A stretch of DNA of 64,000 bases from Trinickia fusca (GTDB taxonomy: Bacteria > Pseudomonadota > Gammaproteobacteria > Burkholderiales > Burkholderiaceae): NCBI RefSeq assembly GCF_003628145.1, contig NZ_RBZV01000010.1:149792-213791 (forward strand), given 5' to 3'. This document shows, one piece after another, positions 42,351-59,921 of this stretch. A program made the translations under genes and the position numbers. Numbering within the stretch: position 1 is the stretch's first letter; each line of letters opens with the position of its first letter. The notes beneath the pieces are model-generated. The model was not told where the DNA came from. It did no database searches and saw nothing but the letters and a program-made list of their open reading frames with translations.

Positions 42351-45184
42351 TGCGTGCCGAGCCGATCGCAGCCGTCATCGGCGCCGCGTGCCGCTTTCCG
42401 GCGGCCGATAGCGTCGAGGCCTACTGGCAACTGCTGCTCGAAGGCCGTGCTGTCGCGGCCGAGCCCGATGCCACGCGGCTCGACCTGTGGTCGGCCGCGC
42501 ACGACCCCGAGCTCGCCGCACGCCTGACGACGCTCAAGGGCGGCTACCTGCGCGACATTCTCGGCTTCGATGCGGACTACTTCGGCATCGCGCCGCGCGA
42601 AGCGGCCAAGCTCGATCCGCAGCAGCGCCTGCTGCTCGCCGCGACGCATGACGCGCTCGACGACGCCGGCCTCACGCGCGAGCGGCTGCGCACGTTGACG
42701 GTCGGCGTGTTTGTCGGGGCGGGCAGTAACGACTATATGACGCTCGGCGGCCGCAGCCGCCAGGCGATCGACGGCTATCACGGCCTCGGTAACTCGCACA
42801 GCATTCTCGCGAATCGCATTTCGTACTACTACAACTTCAAAGGGCCGAGCCTGACCGTCGATACGGCATGCTCGTCCTCGCTGACGGCGCTGCACGTTGC
42901 GCTTCAGTCACTCGCGCACGACGAGCTCGATCTCGCGATCGTCGGCGGCGTGAACGTGATCGTCGCGCCCGACCTGACGTTGGCATTCTCGCAGGCGAGC
43001 ATGCTGTCGCCATCCGGGCGCTGCAACACGTTCAGCGCGCACGCGGACGGCTACGGTCGCGCGGAAGGCGTCGGCGTCGTCGTTCTGACGCGGGCCGCGG
43101 GCCGGCACGCGCTCGACGACGTGCGCGCGCGTTGCATGATCCTGTCCAGCGCCGTCAACCAGGACGGCCGCAGCAACGGCATCACGGCCCCCAACGGCGC
43201 GAGCCAGGTCGAAGTCATCGGCGCGGCGATGGCACGCGCAGGCGTCGATCCCTTTGACGTCGCCTACGTCGAGACGCACGGCACGGGCACGAAGCTCGGC
43301 GATGCGATCGAGTTCAACGCGCTGCGCGAGGTATTCGCCGGCAGCCCCGATGCGCACTGCTACGTGGGCTCGGCCAAGGCCAGCGTCGGTCACATGGAAG
43401 CGGCGGCCGGCATGGGCGGGCTCATCAAGGCCATGCTGATGCTCGAGCATGAAATGATCGTGCCACATGCCGTGAAGCCGCCGTATAACGAACTGCTCAA
43501 GCAGGCAGATGGTCAGCTCGACATCGCGCAAGCGCCGCTGCCGCTTCCCGAGCGAAGCTGTATCGGCATCAGCTCGTTCGGCTTCGGCGGCTCGAATGCG
43601 CACGTGATCGTCGCGCGCGCGAACAACAACGACACGGCTCGAGTTGCGCTCGCCGGTGCCGCGGCCGACGAAGGGCCGACGCTGCTGCTGTTGTCGACGC
43701 ATCATGCAAGCCTTCTGGCGAACGACGCCGCACGGCTTGCCACGTTCCTGGCCAATTCCTCGACCCCGCTGCAAGCCGTGGCGAGCACGCTAGCGCATCG
43801 CCGCGACACCCTGAAGCACCGCGTGGCGCTGGTCGCCTCGAATCGAGCCGATGCAATCCGTGCGCTGGAAAAAATCGACCCGCTCAGTCGCAGTCAATCG
43901 GGTGCGCCTTCGCGCGCCCCGCGCATCGCGTTCGTCTTCACGGGGCAAGGCAGCCAGTACGCGGGCATGGGCGCTCAACTGTATGCGGCCAACGCTACGT
44001 TCCGCGACGCGTTCGACGACTGCGCCGCGCGCATTCGCGCGTGCTCGGGCTTCAGCGTCGACGATCTGCTGCATGGCGGTAACGCGGGGGAACAGCGCCT
44101 GCTCGACGATACGCACCTCGCGCAGCTCGCGCTCTTTGGCGTCGAATACGCGCTCGCCCAGCTCGCCATCGCGGCAGGCATCGTGCCGTCGGCCGCCATC
44201 GGTCACAGCATCGGCGAAATCGTGGCGCAGACGCTGGCGGGCATGCTCGACCTCGACTCGGCCGTCGCGCTCGTGCACGAACGCGCGCGCCTCATGCAGG
44301 CGCATCGCCCGGCCGGCGCCATGCTCGGCGTGTTCTCCGGCGAGGCAAGCGTGGCCGACGCGATCGCCCGAGCGCAGCTCCCCGTTCATATCGCGGCCGT
44401 CAACGGTGCGACCTCGGTGACGGTCAGCGGCCCGAACGCCGCTATCGACGCGTTCGAAGCCCTGCTCACAGCACAAGACATGCCGATGCGGCGCTTGCGC
44501 ACACGTCATGCGTTTCATACCCCCGCGCTCGCACCGGCTGCAACGCAATTGGCCCAGTTCACGCGTGGCCTCGTCACGCATCCTGCCAGCTTGCCGATCG
44601 TGTCGAACCTCGACGGTGCACTGCTCGACGCGTTGCCACCCGGATCCGATTACTGGAGCCGTCAGATCGTCGCCCCCGTCATGTTCGCGCGTGGGATAGA
44701 AACGCTTATCGAACAAGGGATCAACGTGTTTCTCGAGATCGGTCCCGATCGGGTCCTGTCGCAAGTGATCGCGCGCGACCACGGCGATGCCGGCATCGAG
44801 GCGCTGTCGTTGCAACGGCGTGGCGGAGACAACGTCGCCGAGTTCATGACCGCGCTCGGCCGGCTCTTCGAATGCCAGATCACCATCGACGCGGGCGCGC
44901 TCGTGCCTCCCCTGCCACTCGTTCGCCTGCCGGCCAGATCGTTGCGCGAGCAACCGTATTGGGGATTGCCTGCGCCGGACGACGAGCATGGTCCGTCGCG
45001 CACAAACGTGCCGACCGATGCGGCGCCGACAGTCGCCACTTCCGGCACGAGCGCCGCGCTGCCCTCTACCCAACACACGCTGATCGATCTGCAACTGGAC
45101 GTCATGCGCCGACAGCTCGCGCTGCTCGACGCGCGCAAGCGCACCGCATCGATCGAGCTTCATCCAGCGCCATCGAAGGGATAA
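42350..45184 (+). CDS. Type I polyketide synthase, KS-AT
   Basis: A 944-residue two-domain PKS. The ketosynthase (about 5-425) has Cys174 (VDTACSSS), His310 (VETHGTGT) and His348 (VGHMEAAAG), so it is catalytically complete. The acyltransferase (about 510-830) has Ser620 in GHSIGE and an HAFH motif, which predicts malonyl-CoA. There is no reducing domain or ACP; the next gene begins with an ACP, 4 bases away, to take the chain. A short C-terminal helix (LIDLQLDVMRRQLALLDARKR) looks like a docking element and resembles a helix after the ACP of the next protein. One malonate extension of the FAAL-derived acyl chain to a beta-keto thioester is expected. Confidence 0.93.
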   Translation: MRAEPIAAVIGAACRFPAADSVEAYWQLLLEGRAVAAEPDATRLDLWSAAHDPELAARLTTLKGGYLRDILGFDADYFGIAPREAAKLDPQQRLLLAATHDALDDAGLTRERLRTLTVGVFVGAGSNDYMTLGGRSRQAIDGYHGLGNSHSILANRISYYYNFKGPSLTVDTACSSSLTALHVALQSLAHDELDLAIVGGVNVIVAPDLTLAFSQASMLSPSGRCNTFSAHADGYGRAEGVGVVVLTRAAGRHALDDVRARCMILSSAVNQDGRSNGITAPNGASQVEVIGAAMARAGVDPFDVAYVETHGTGTKLGDAIEFNALREVFAGSPDAHCYVGSAKASVGHMEAAAGMGGLIKAMLMLEHEMIVPHAVKPPYNELLKQADGQLDIAQAPLPLPERSCIGISSFGFGGSNAHVIVARANNNDTARVALAGAAADEGPTLLLLSTHHASLLANDAARLATFLANSSTPLQAVASTLAHRRDTLKHRVALVASNRADAIRALEKIDPLSRSQSGAPSRAPRIAFVFTGQGSQYAGMGAQLYAANATFRDAFDDCAARIRACSGFSVDDLLHGGNAGEQRLLDDTHLAQLALFGVEYALAQLAIAAGIVPSAAIGHSIGEIVAQTLAGMLDLDSAVALVHERARLMQAHRPAGAMLGVFSGEASVADAIARAQLPVHIAAVNGATSVTVSGPNAAIDAFEALLTAQDMPMRRLRTRHAFHTPALAPAATQLAQFTRGLVTHPASLPIVSNLDGALLDALPPGSDYWSRQIVAPVMFARGIETLIEQGINVFLEIGPDRVLSQVIARDHGDAGIEALSLQRRGGDNVAEFMTALGRLFECQITIDAGALVPPLPLVRLPARSLREQPYWGLPAPDDEHGPSRTNVPTDAAPTVATSGTSAALPSTQHTLIDLQLDVMRRQLALLDARKRTASIELHPAPSKG

Positions 45185-45188
45185 CACC

Positions 45189-48100
45189 ATGGCTGACTTC
45201 GCATCGAACGACATCGTCGGAAAAATCGTCGAGCACATCGTGCGCGAGCTCGCACACAGTCTCCGGCAAGCGCCGCACGACCTCGATCCAGAGCGGCTGT
45301 TCGTCGACATGGGCGCCGACTCGCTGATCCTTGCCGAGACGCTGCAGGACATCAACCGGCGCTACAAGGTTTCGCTGTCGGTCGGCGAGATGTATGAGAG
45401 CGTCAATACGATCGCCAAGGTCGCTCAGTACATCTTCGAGCATGGGCAATACGAGCCGGTGTTGCGTGCCGTCTTGGCACCCGTCGATGTCGCTGCCCCC
45501 GTCGTGCGCGCGCAAACGCAAGCACCTCGAGCGCACACTGAGTTTCAGGCTCATCAAATGCCTCTTACGCCAGCACCGGCACCGCTCCCGGCCGCGCTAC
45601 CGTCGGGCCTCGCGCTCGCCGATGCGAGCACCGTCGAAGACATCGTGCGCCGCCAACTCGAGTTGATGGAGCGGCAGCTGGCACTGCTCGGCGCGGCACC
45701 GTCGGAGATTGGACAAGACCAAAGCCCCGCGCAGGCCCATACGCCAATGCCGGCGCAGCAGCCAGTCGACGCCGCTCCCGCATCCGTCGCAGCCAAGCCA
45801 GCCGGCCACCCAACTCCCGCTGCCCCATCTGAGTCGTCATCATCGACCGACCGCTTCAGCGCGTTCTCGGTCCGACTCGAAGCGGACCAGCGCAAGGACG
45901 ACACCCGCAAGCTCGCGCACATCGAGGCGCTGACCGAACGCCACAACGCGCGCACGAGCACGTCCAAGCGCATGGCGCAGACCTACCGTCGCGTGCTGGC
46001 CGACAACCGGGTCTCGGCAGGCTTCCGCCCACTGCTGAAGGAGCTCGTCTATCCGGTGCTGGCCGAAACGGCCGAAGGCGCGCATCTCGTCGACGTCGAC
46101 GGCAACCGCTACATCGACTTCACGATGGGCTTCGGCGTGCATCTGTTCGGCCATGCACCATCGTTCGTCGTCGAGCGCGTGCGCGCGCAGATCGAGCGCG
46201 GCATGGCGATCGGGCCGCAGTCGCCGATGGCGGGCCGCGTCGCCGAGCTGATCGCCGAATTCACGGGCCATGAGCGCGTCGTGTTCTGCAACTCCGGCAC
46301 CGAAGCGACGATGACGGCCGTCCGCCTCGCACGCCTGGCCGCGGGCCGCGACAAGCTCGTCGTATTCAAGAACTCGTATCACGGCAGCTTCGACGCGTTC
46401 CTCGCGCGCAGCGCCGCGCAAGGTGCGACGCGCCCGGCCAGCCCCGGCACACCCGAATCGCTGGTGGCCGACACGATCGTGCTCGACTACTGCGAGCCGT
46501 CGTCGCTCGACTATCTCGAAGCGCATGCGGACGAGATCGGCGTCGTCATGGTCGAGCCCGTGCAAAGCCGCGCGCCGTCGATGCGGCCCGGACCGTTCCT
46601 GGCCAAGCTGCGTGAGCTCACGCGCGCGCATGGCATCGTGCTGGTCTTCGACGAGGTGATCTCGGGCTTTCGCTGCGCGCGCGGCGGCGCGCAGGAATAC
46701 TTCGGCGTGCGGGCCGACATGTGCACGTACGGCAAAGTCGCGGGCGGCGGCATGCCGATCGGTCTCGTGGCCGGCAGCGCGGCGTGCATGGACGGCATCG
46801 ACGGCGGCTGGTGGCAGTTCGGCGACGACAGCTACCCGGCCAAACCCACGATCTTCTTCGCGGGCACGTTCTCGAAGCATCCCCTGACGATGGCCGCCTC
46901 GCTCGCCGTGCTCGACTATCTGAAAGATGCGGACCTGTCGCTTTACGAGCGGCTCAATGAGGCAACGCGCGTGCTGGCCGAGCGCCTCATCGCCGTGTTC
47001 GAAGAGGCAGGCGTCGACGTGACCATCGAACAGTTCAGCTCGCTGTTCCGCTTCACGTCGAAGGGCAATCTCGATCTGTTCTTCTATCACTTGCTCGCGA
47101 ACGGCATCTACATCTGGGAAGGACGCAACTGCTTCGTGTCGACCGCGCATACGCCGGCCGATCTCGATCGGCTCGTCGATACCGTGCGCGACATCTGCAA
47201 AACGCTCGCGCCGCTCGGGCTCGTCCCGGTCAGGGAACAGCGTTCCGCCGAAACATCCGCCGCAACAGGCAAGGCCGATCCTCAACCGCATACGCTGAAA
47301 CAACCGCAGCAACAGCGCCGTTCACGCCTGCCGCTGTCCGACGCTCAGCAACGCTTCTTCGCACTGGAAGGCGCACGCCCCGAAGGGCGCATCGCGAACA
47401 ACGTCTGCTTCGGTTTTCGCTTCGACGAACCCGTCGACGCCGAGCGTCTTGCCGCAGCCGTCGAAGCGACGATCGGCGCGCACGACGCGCTGGGCGCGCG
47501 CATCGATCTGGCGTCTGCATCGCAAACGTTGGGCAAAGCTCACGACTTGACGGTCGAACGTATCGCGCACGACGAAACGCTGAGTGCGGAGCGCGCCGTC
47601 GAACTGGCCGAAAGCGAGCAGGCACGCCCGCTCGAACTCGAAAACGGGCAGAACGTACGCGTGACGCTGCATACGTTTGCCGACGCGCATGCCCTGCTCG
47701 TCATCTCGCTGCATCATCTCGCCTGCGATGGCTGGAGCCTCGGCGTACTGCTCAAGGAGATCGGCTTGCGCTTCAACGGCGAGCCCGTGCTGCCATCGTC
47801 GTCATACGCCGACTGGATCGCACAAGAAGACGAATACCGCGCGAGCGACCGCTATGTGGCCGATCAAGCCTACTGGCGCAGCGCGATCGAGCAGGTGGCC
47901 GCCTATCGCACCGCGCATGTCACGGCACCCGTGCAGCACGACGACCGCGTCGCACCGCGGCCTGGCGCACGTGCCAGTGTCACGTTCGACGCCGCGTTGA
48001 GCACGGCCATCGCCGCGCGAGCCAAGCGCAGCGGTACGACCACGTTCACGTGGCTGCTGACCTGCATGCAGCTGTTCCTGTCGCGTGTCTATCGCGGCCG

Positions 48101-48599
48101 CTCACCCGTCGTCGCGCTGCCGTTCGGCAACCGCACGAGCAAGCTGCGCGATCTCGTCGGCAACTGCGTGAACCTGCCCGTGCTCGTGCCCATGCACGGC
48201 GAGGGCCTCGTATTCGACGACGTGCTGGCCGCGACGCGTACCGCGATGAGCGAGCTGATGAACCACTCGCGTTTTCCGTATCACGAGCTCTGCGAACTCT
48301 ACCGCGCGCAGACTGCGCAGCAAGGTGAGCGGCCGGCCGAGATCACGTTCAACGTCGAGCCGCTGACCGACATGCCTGCGTTCGGCACCGCCGTGCCCGA
48401 GCTCGTCGCCCCCGTCAATCACTGGATCGAATTCGATCTGATGTTCAACGTGTTCATGCTGCCGGGCGGCATGCGCATCGAGCTCGACTACAACGCCGAG
48501 CGGTTCACGGCGCAGGAGAGCTACGGCTGGCTCTATCTGCTTGCCAAGGTGATCGAAAACGAGGCCAACGCCGCGCAGCCCTCGGCGCTGACGGCCTGA
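45189..48599 (+). CDS. ACP - class III aminotransferase - condensation domain protein
   Basis: A 1,136-residue assembly-line protein. An ACP (about 5-90; Ser45 in GADSLIL), a linker with a helix VRRQLELMERQLALLG (about 150), a PLP-dependent class III aminotransferase (about 255-685; FCNSGTEATMTAVR, Lys516 in YGKVAGGGMP), then an NRPS condensation domain (about 710-1130; HHLACDG with His843 and Asp847). The aminotransferase should turn the beta-keto thioester from the KS-AT into a beta-amino thioester, as in MycA/ItuA of iturin lipopeptides. No adenylation domain exists in the cluster, so the condensation domain probably joins this amine to an acyl chain from another carrier. Confidence 0.92.
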   Translation: MADFASNDIVGKIVEHIVRELAHSLRQAPHDLDPERLFVDMGADSLILAETLQDINRRYKVSLSVGEMYESVNTIAKVAQYIFEHGQYEPVLRAVLAPVDVAAPVVRAQTQAPRAHTEFQAHQMPLTPAPAPLPAALPSGLALADASTVEDIVRRQLELMERQLALLGAAPSEIGQDQSPAQAHTPMPAQQPVDAAPASVAAKPAGHPTPAAPSESSSSTDRFSAFSVRLEADQRKDDTRKLAHIEALTERHNARTSTSKRMAQTYRRVLADNRVSAGFRPLLKELVYPVLAETAEGAHLVDVDGNRYIDFTMGFGVHLFGHAPSFVVERVRAQIERGMAIGPQSPMAGRVAELIAEFTGHERVVFCNSGTEATMTAVRLARLAAGRDKLVVFKNSYHGSFDAFLARSAAQGATRPASPGTPESLVADTIVLDYCEPSSLDYLEAHADEIGVVMVEPVQSRAPSMRPGPFLAKLRELTRAHGIVLVFDEVISGFRCARGGAQEYFGVRADMCTYGKVAGGGMPIGLVAGSAACMDGIDGGWWQFGDDSYPAKPTIFFAGTFSKHPLTMAASLAVLDYLKDADLSLYERLNEATRVLAERLIAVFEEAGVDVTIEQFSSLFRFTSKGNLDLFFYHLLANGIYIWEGRNCFVSTAHTPADLDRLVDTVRDICKTLAPLGLVPVREQRSAETSAATGKADPQPHTLKQPQQQRRSRLPLSDAQQRFFALEGARPEGRIANNVCFGFRFDEPVDAERLAAAVEATIGAHDALGARIDLASASQTLGKAHDLTVERIAHDETLSAERAVELAESEQARPLELENGQNVRVTLHTFADAHALLVISLHHLACDGWSLGVLLKEIGLRFNGEPVLPSSSYADWIAQEDEYRASDRYVADQAYWRSAIEQVAAYRTAHVTAPVQHDDRVAPRPGARASVTFDAALSTAIAARAKRSGTTTFTWLLTCMQLFLSRVYRGRSPVVALPFGNRTSKLRDLVGNCVNLPVLVPMHGEGLVFDDVLAATRTAMSELMNHSRFPYHELCELYRAQTAQQGERPAEITFNVEPLTDMPAFGTAVPELVAPVNHWIEFDLMFNVFMLPGGMRIELDYNAERFTAQESYGWLYLLAKVIENEANAAQPSALTA

Positions 48600-48615
48600 C
48601 GCGCGGAGCCAGACC

Positions 48616-49035
48616 ATGACGACTTCTGCGCTGCTTGACCATCTCGAACGAACGCCGCCTGTGCTCCGGGCGGCCGCACTCGTCGAACACATCGTCGCGC
48701 GCCTGTGCGAAGCACTGTTCATCGAAGAGCCTGGCCGTGTCCATGCCCGCTCGCGCTTTGCCGAGCTGGGCCTCGATTCGAAGCGCGCACTCGCGTTGAA
48801 GGAAGACCTCGAAGACGAGCTCGGCTGCCGACTGTCGACGACGCTGTTCTTCGACTACCCGACCCCCGAGCGGCTGGCGGCACACCTCGTGGGCACTGTA
48901 CTCGCCTCGGAGCCTCAACGCGACGCGGCGGATACCTCGAACCCGTCGCCCACGTCGCCGACGCTTGACGAGCCGACCACGCCGGAAGACTTCGACGCCC
49001 GCATGCGACGCACCTTCGACAAATACGGACTTTAG
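48616..49035 (+). CDS. Free-standing acyl carrier protein with tail
   Basis: A 139-residue protein whose residues 20-95 are an ACP (RFAELGLDSKRALALKEDLEDELGCRLSTTLFFDYPTPERLAAHL) with phosphopantetheine Ser55. A disordered Pro/Thr/Asp-rich tail ends in FDARMRRTFDKYGL, possibly a docking peptide. It lies between the condensation-domain protein and the reducing PKS and may carry a chain between them. Spacing of 16 bases on each side supports one operon. Confidence 0.88.
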   Translation: MTTSALLDHLERTPPVLRAAALVEHIVARLCEALFIEEPGRVHARSRFAELGLDSKRALALKEDLEDELGCRLSTTLFFDYPTPERLAAHLVGTVLASEPQRDAADTSNPSPTSPTLDEPTTPEDFDARMRRTFDKYGL

Positions 49036-49050
49036 GCCCAGCTCGCCGCC

Positions 49051-56526
<7,476 letters not shown>

Positions 56527-56531
56527 ACTCG

Positions 56532-58103
56532 ATGCTCGCTCATTACGAAGCCACGCGTACCCTTGCCGACGTTCCCGATCTTCACCCTGAAGGCACGGCC
56601 CTGATCTTCGAGGACCGCCCGATTGGCTATGCCGAGCTGTCGGCCTCGGCCAACCGCGTCGCGCAAGCGCTGATCGAGAACGACGTGATGCCGGGGGCAC
56701 GTGTCGCGTTCGTCGGCCTCGACAGCGAGAAGAGCTACGAGATCCTGTTCGGCTGCGCGCGCGCCGGTGCCGTATTCGTCCCGGTCAACTGGAAGCTCGG
56801 CGCGGAGGAAATCGCGTTCATCGTCGAAGATGCCGAAGCTCAATTTCTGTTCGTCACGCCTGAGGTGGCCGAGCTCGCCCAGCGCTTGCGCACACAATGT
56901 CCGAAGCTGCGGCGCGTGATCGTCATCGATTCGGGCACGAACGGCCCCAACGATTACGGCGTGTGGCGCGATGCGGCGCCGGCCGTGCGCCCCGACTTCT
57001 ACCGCGCCGATCCTGCCGCACCAGTCGTACAGGTCTACACGAGCGGCACGAGCGGTCGGCCCAAAGGCGTCGTGCTCGCGCATCGCGGCTTTCTCGACCT
57101 CGTGCGCGAGATCGTGCGCTCCGGCGACGAGTTCATCGACTGGCGCCCGGGCGATGTCGCCCTGCTCGCCTTGCCGACGTTTCATGTGGGCGGCCTGTGG
57201 TGGGCGATCCAAAATCTCGTCAACGGTGCGACCGGCGTCGTCATGAAGACCTTCGACGGCGCCAAGGCGCTCGCCGCCATCGAACGTCATCGCATCACGA
57301 AGCTCGCGTTCGTGCCGGCCATGCTGCGCTTTCTGCTGTCGGAGCCGGCGTGCACGAAGACCGATCTGTCGTCGGTCGGGCTCGTGATCTACGGCGGCTC
57401 GCCGATGCCGGCGCCGCTGCTAGCGCATGCCCAAACGCTGTTACGCTGCCCCTTCGCCCAAAACTACGGCTTGTCGGAGACGACGAACATGGCGATCTTC
57501 ATGCCGCCGTCCGAACACGCGGCGCTCGGCGACGAACGCGCCAGCACGGCGGGCCGGCCATTGCATGGGGTATCGGTGCGCATCGTCGATCGCGAGCGGC
57601 TCGACGTGGCGCGCGGGCAGCACGGCGAGATCGCCTTTCATACGTCGAGCCGCATGCTCGGCTACTGGAAGCGCCCGAAGGAGACAGCCGAAACGCTCGT
57701 CGACGGCTGGCTCTTTACCGGCGATGCGGGCTATATCGACGAACGCGGCTATCTGCACATCACCGACCGCATCAAGGACCTCATCATTTCTGCCGGCGAA
57801 AACATCTCGCCAGCCGAGCTTGAACAAGCCCTGCAAACGCATCCGCAGATCGAGGAGGCGGCCGTGATCGGCGTCCCTGATCGGCGCTGGGGTGAGGTCC
57901 CTGTCGCTTATGTGGTTACTACGCCGGGCTCAGCGCTGACGAAAGCCGACATCATGGCGCACGCACGTTCGCATATCGCGCCGTTCAAGATGCTGTATGA
58001 CGCGATCCTCATCGAGCGGTTGCCGCGCAACTCGACCGGCAAGGTGCTCAAGCGCGTGCTGCGAGAGCCGCATTGGGCCGGGCACGAGCGCCGCGTCAAT
58101 TGA
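56532..58103 (+). CDS. AMP-dependent synthetase/ligase (acyl-CoA synthetase-like)
   Basis: A 523-residue ANL-family enzyme with QVYTSGTSGRPKGVVLAHRG (P-loop), NYGLSETTNM, FTGDAGYIDERGYLHITDRIKDLIISAGENISPAE and the catalytic Lys in NSTGKVLKR. It resembles stand-alone acyl- or aryl-CoA synthetases rather than FAAL, since the FAAL insertion is absent. It may activate a second acid substrate or prime the reducing PKS. A first ATG at 56523 overlaps the PKS stop (ATGA), but GGAGG is only one base from it and fits the ATG at 56532 better. It is the last gene of the cluster. Confidence 0.9.
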   Translation: MLAHYEATRTLADVPDLHPEGTALIFEDRPIGYAELSASANRVAQALIENDVMPGARVAFVGLDSEKSYEILFGCARAGAVFVPVNWKLGAEEIAFIVEDAEAQFLFVTPEVAELAQRLRTQCPKLRRVIVIDSGTNGPNDYGVWRDAAPAVRPDFYRADPAAPVVQVYTSGTSGRPKGVVLAHRGFLDLVREIVRSGDEFIDWRPGDVALLALPTFHVGGLWWAIQNLVNGATGVVMKTFDGAKALAAIERHRITKLAFVPAMLRFLLSEPACTKTDLSSVGLVIYGGSPMPAPLLAHAQTLLRCPFAQNYGLSETTNMAIFMPPSEHAALGDERASTAGRPLHGVSVRIVDRERLDVARGQHGEIAFHTSSRMLGYWKRPKETAETLVDGWLFTGDAGYIDERGYLHITDRIKDLIISAGENISPAELEQALQTHPQIEEAAVIGVPDRRWGEVPVAYVVTTPGSALTKADIMAHARSHIAPFKMLYDAILIERLPRNSTGKVLKRVLREPHWAGHERRVN

Positions 58104-58267
58104 CTGGTCGATTGGCGGGCGGCCAGCGAAGGCCGTCCGCGATTGTTTTACGTACGCAACAATTCATTTCGCCAAACGGGCATTTATCCAAGGTACCCGA
58201 GGCTCTACATTTGCACCTGTCACGGCGCCGTCGTTCGGCGCCGCACCGAATCGACAGGAGCATCACC

Positions 58268-58576
58268 GTGAAACGCAGCACGCTTCTCGCCACGCTTTTC
58301 GTTTCGTTCTTCGCCAGCACGGCCGCCTTCGCCGATGGCGGCAGCGGCATCGGTCACAACGGCAGCTACAACGATCAATCGTGGATCGGCGCGAGCACGA
58401 AGACGCGCGAGCAAGTGCGCGCCGAGGTCATCGAGGCAAGCCGCAACGGGACGTTGCCCTCGATGAACAAGCAAAGCTACCCGGATCTGGGCCTGGAAGG
58501 GCAAACGCAGGCTGCGCGTGTCGCCATGCAGGAAGGAAGTGCTGCGCGTATCGAGCTTGCCCGCGCGGGCCGCTAA
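58268..58576 (+). CDS. DUF4148-like small secreted protein, GTG start
   Basis: A 102-residue protein with a clear signal peptide (MKRSTLLATLFVSFFASTAAFA, GTG start at 58268 behind CAGGAG) and a short DUF4148-type body (TREQVRAEVIEASRNGTLPSMNKQSYPDLGLEGQTQAARVAMQ). It is 165 bases downstream of the AMP-ligase gene and probably not part of the biosynthetic cluster. Function unknown. Confidence 0.82.
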   Translation: MKRSTLLATLFVSFFASTAAFADGGSGIGHNGSYNDQSWIGASTKTREQVRAEVIEASRNGTLPSMNKQSYPDLGLEGQTQAARVAMQEGSAARIELARAGR

Positions 58577-58711
58577 ACAACGCTAACGACATTCAACGAG
58601 ATCATCCCATCATGTCGGATCACGTTCTCTCGCTACTTGATAACTGGGACAGCGACACGCCGCTGTGGACGCCGTTTGCGCCGCGGCGGCGCGCCGCCGC
58701 GGCAAGCACCA

Positions 58712-59770
58712 TCAGCGTTGCGGCACGCCGTGGCGCCACTCGCCCCAATGCGTCGCAATGTCCTGCACCAGCGGATTGCCGGTCAGGAACAGGTTCTGGA
58801 TCGCCGGACCGAAGCCACCCTGCGACGCGTAATTGAGCAGGTTGTCGGCGCTCGTCTGGCCTGCATACGGACGGTCGAAGTCGGAGCCCGCACGCAGCAC
58901 GGCCACGCGCGTCAGATCGACGCGGTGCGCGGTCGCGGCGCGCGACAACGCTTCATACGTCGCGTTGTCCTCCTGCTGCGTCGTGCAGTAGGTGCCCTTG
59001 CCGTCCGTGACGATCTTGGTCCATTCGCGCGCACGTTCGCCGATCTGCGTGCCCGACCACCACGTATCGCCTGCCAGCGTGTCGCACTGAATGACCGACG
59101 GCGGACGATTAGCCGGCGCGTAGCCGTACTTGGCACGCGCGGCCTGTGCCTGCGCGCTGTCGGACAGCACGACATTGCGCGACAGCGCGAACGCAGCATC
59201 GGCCAGTTGCGGGTTCAACTGGAAGACTTCGGTGCGGTAGTCGAGCGGCGGCTTTTGCGACGGGTCCTTCGTGTTGATGCCGAGGAAGCCCGTGTTCCAG
59301 CCAGCCGGGATTTCGCGGCCGTCGAGCTCCCATTGGATGCCGAAGTCGACCAGATACTTGGACCAGGTGGCCGAGCCGATCGTGCCTTGCGCAGGATCGA
59401 TACCGGCGATGCCGGCGATCATGAAGTACGTGTGGCGCAGGTCGAAGCGTGGCGAGAACGTGAGCGCCATCGTCGATGCCGCGGCATTCGCGTGGCCCAT
59501 GCCCGTCGTCATGACGCAGATGTCTTGCTTATTGCAATGCACATCGGGGTAATCGGGCGAGAGCCCGGCGACGGGAATCGACTCCCACGGACCGAGCTTG
59601 TCGAGCCAGACCTGCCCTTCGGGTCCGAACATCGAGATGATCATGACCTTCATGGGATGACCGTGCCCGGCCGTTTCGGCAAAGCTGTCGGTGCTTTGCG
59701 CGTTGGAGGCCGTGGCCGCGCAGGCAGTGAGCGCGAGTGCGCCGATCGACAGGATGGAGCGAGTGAGCAT
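58712..59770 (-). CDS. Purine nucleoside permease (NUP family) protein
   Basis: A 352-residue protein with a signal sequence (LTRSILSIGALALTACAATASNA; the TAC before A might be a lipobox). The mature body has VMIISMFGPEGQVWLDKLG, GMGHANAAASTMALTFSPRFDLRHTYFMIAGIAGIDP and QEDNATYEALSRA, typical of the NUP family, which is related to nucleoside phosphorylases in fold. Fungal members move purine nucleosides; bacterial ones are periplasmic and poorly studied. GGAA lies 5 bases before the ATG at 59770. It is convergent to the DUF4148 gene. Confidence 0.87.
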   Translation of the reverse strand: MLTRSILSIGALALTACAATASNAQSTDSFAETAGHGHPMKVMIISMFGPEGQVWLDKLGPWESIPVAGLSPDYPDVHCNKQDICVMTTGMGHANAAASTMALTFSPRFDLRHTYFMIAGIAGIDPAQGTIGSATWSKYLVDFGIQWELDGREIPAGWNTGFLGINTKDPSQKPPLDYRTEVFQLNPQLADAAFALSRNVVLSDSAQAQAARAKYGYAPANRPPSVIQCDTLAGDTWWSGTQIGERAREWTKIVTDGKGTYCTTQQEDNATYEALSRAATAHRVDLTRVAVLRAGSDFDRPYAGQTSADNLLNYASQGGFGPAIQNLFLTGNPLVQDIATHWGEWRHGVPQR

Positions 59771-59921
59771 AGGCGTTCCTTTTATTTCGTTCATTTGTTG
59801 GTGAGAACCGCTCTAGATTTGCTGTGTGTTGAGTACAGCGCGCTCAGTATAGTGGGGTCGGGGGTGGACGACTATGCTCGACGTATTTCATCACCGGGCA
59901 GCATTCTTGAAGACTCAGCGG

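Noticed and set aside
43790..45355. 521-codon minus-strand frame over the AT domain
   Set aside because: Antisense shadow; composition and lack of motifs show it is not a gene.
45840..47312. 490-codon minus-strand frame
   Set aside because: Antisense to the aminotransferase domain, with biased composition and no family features.
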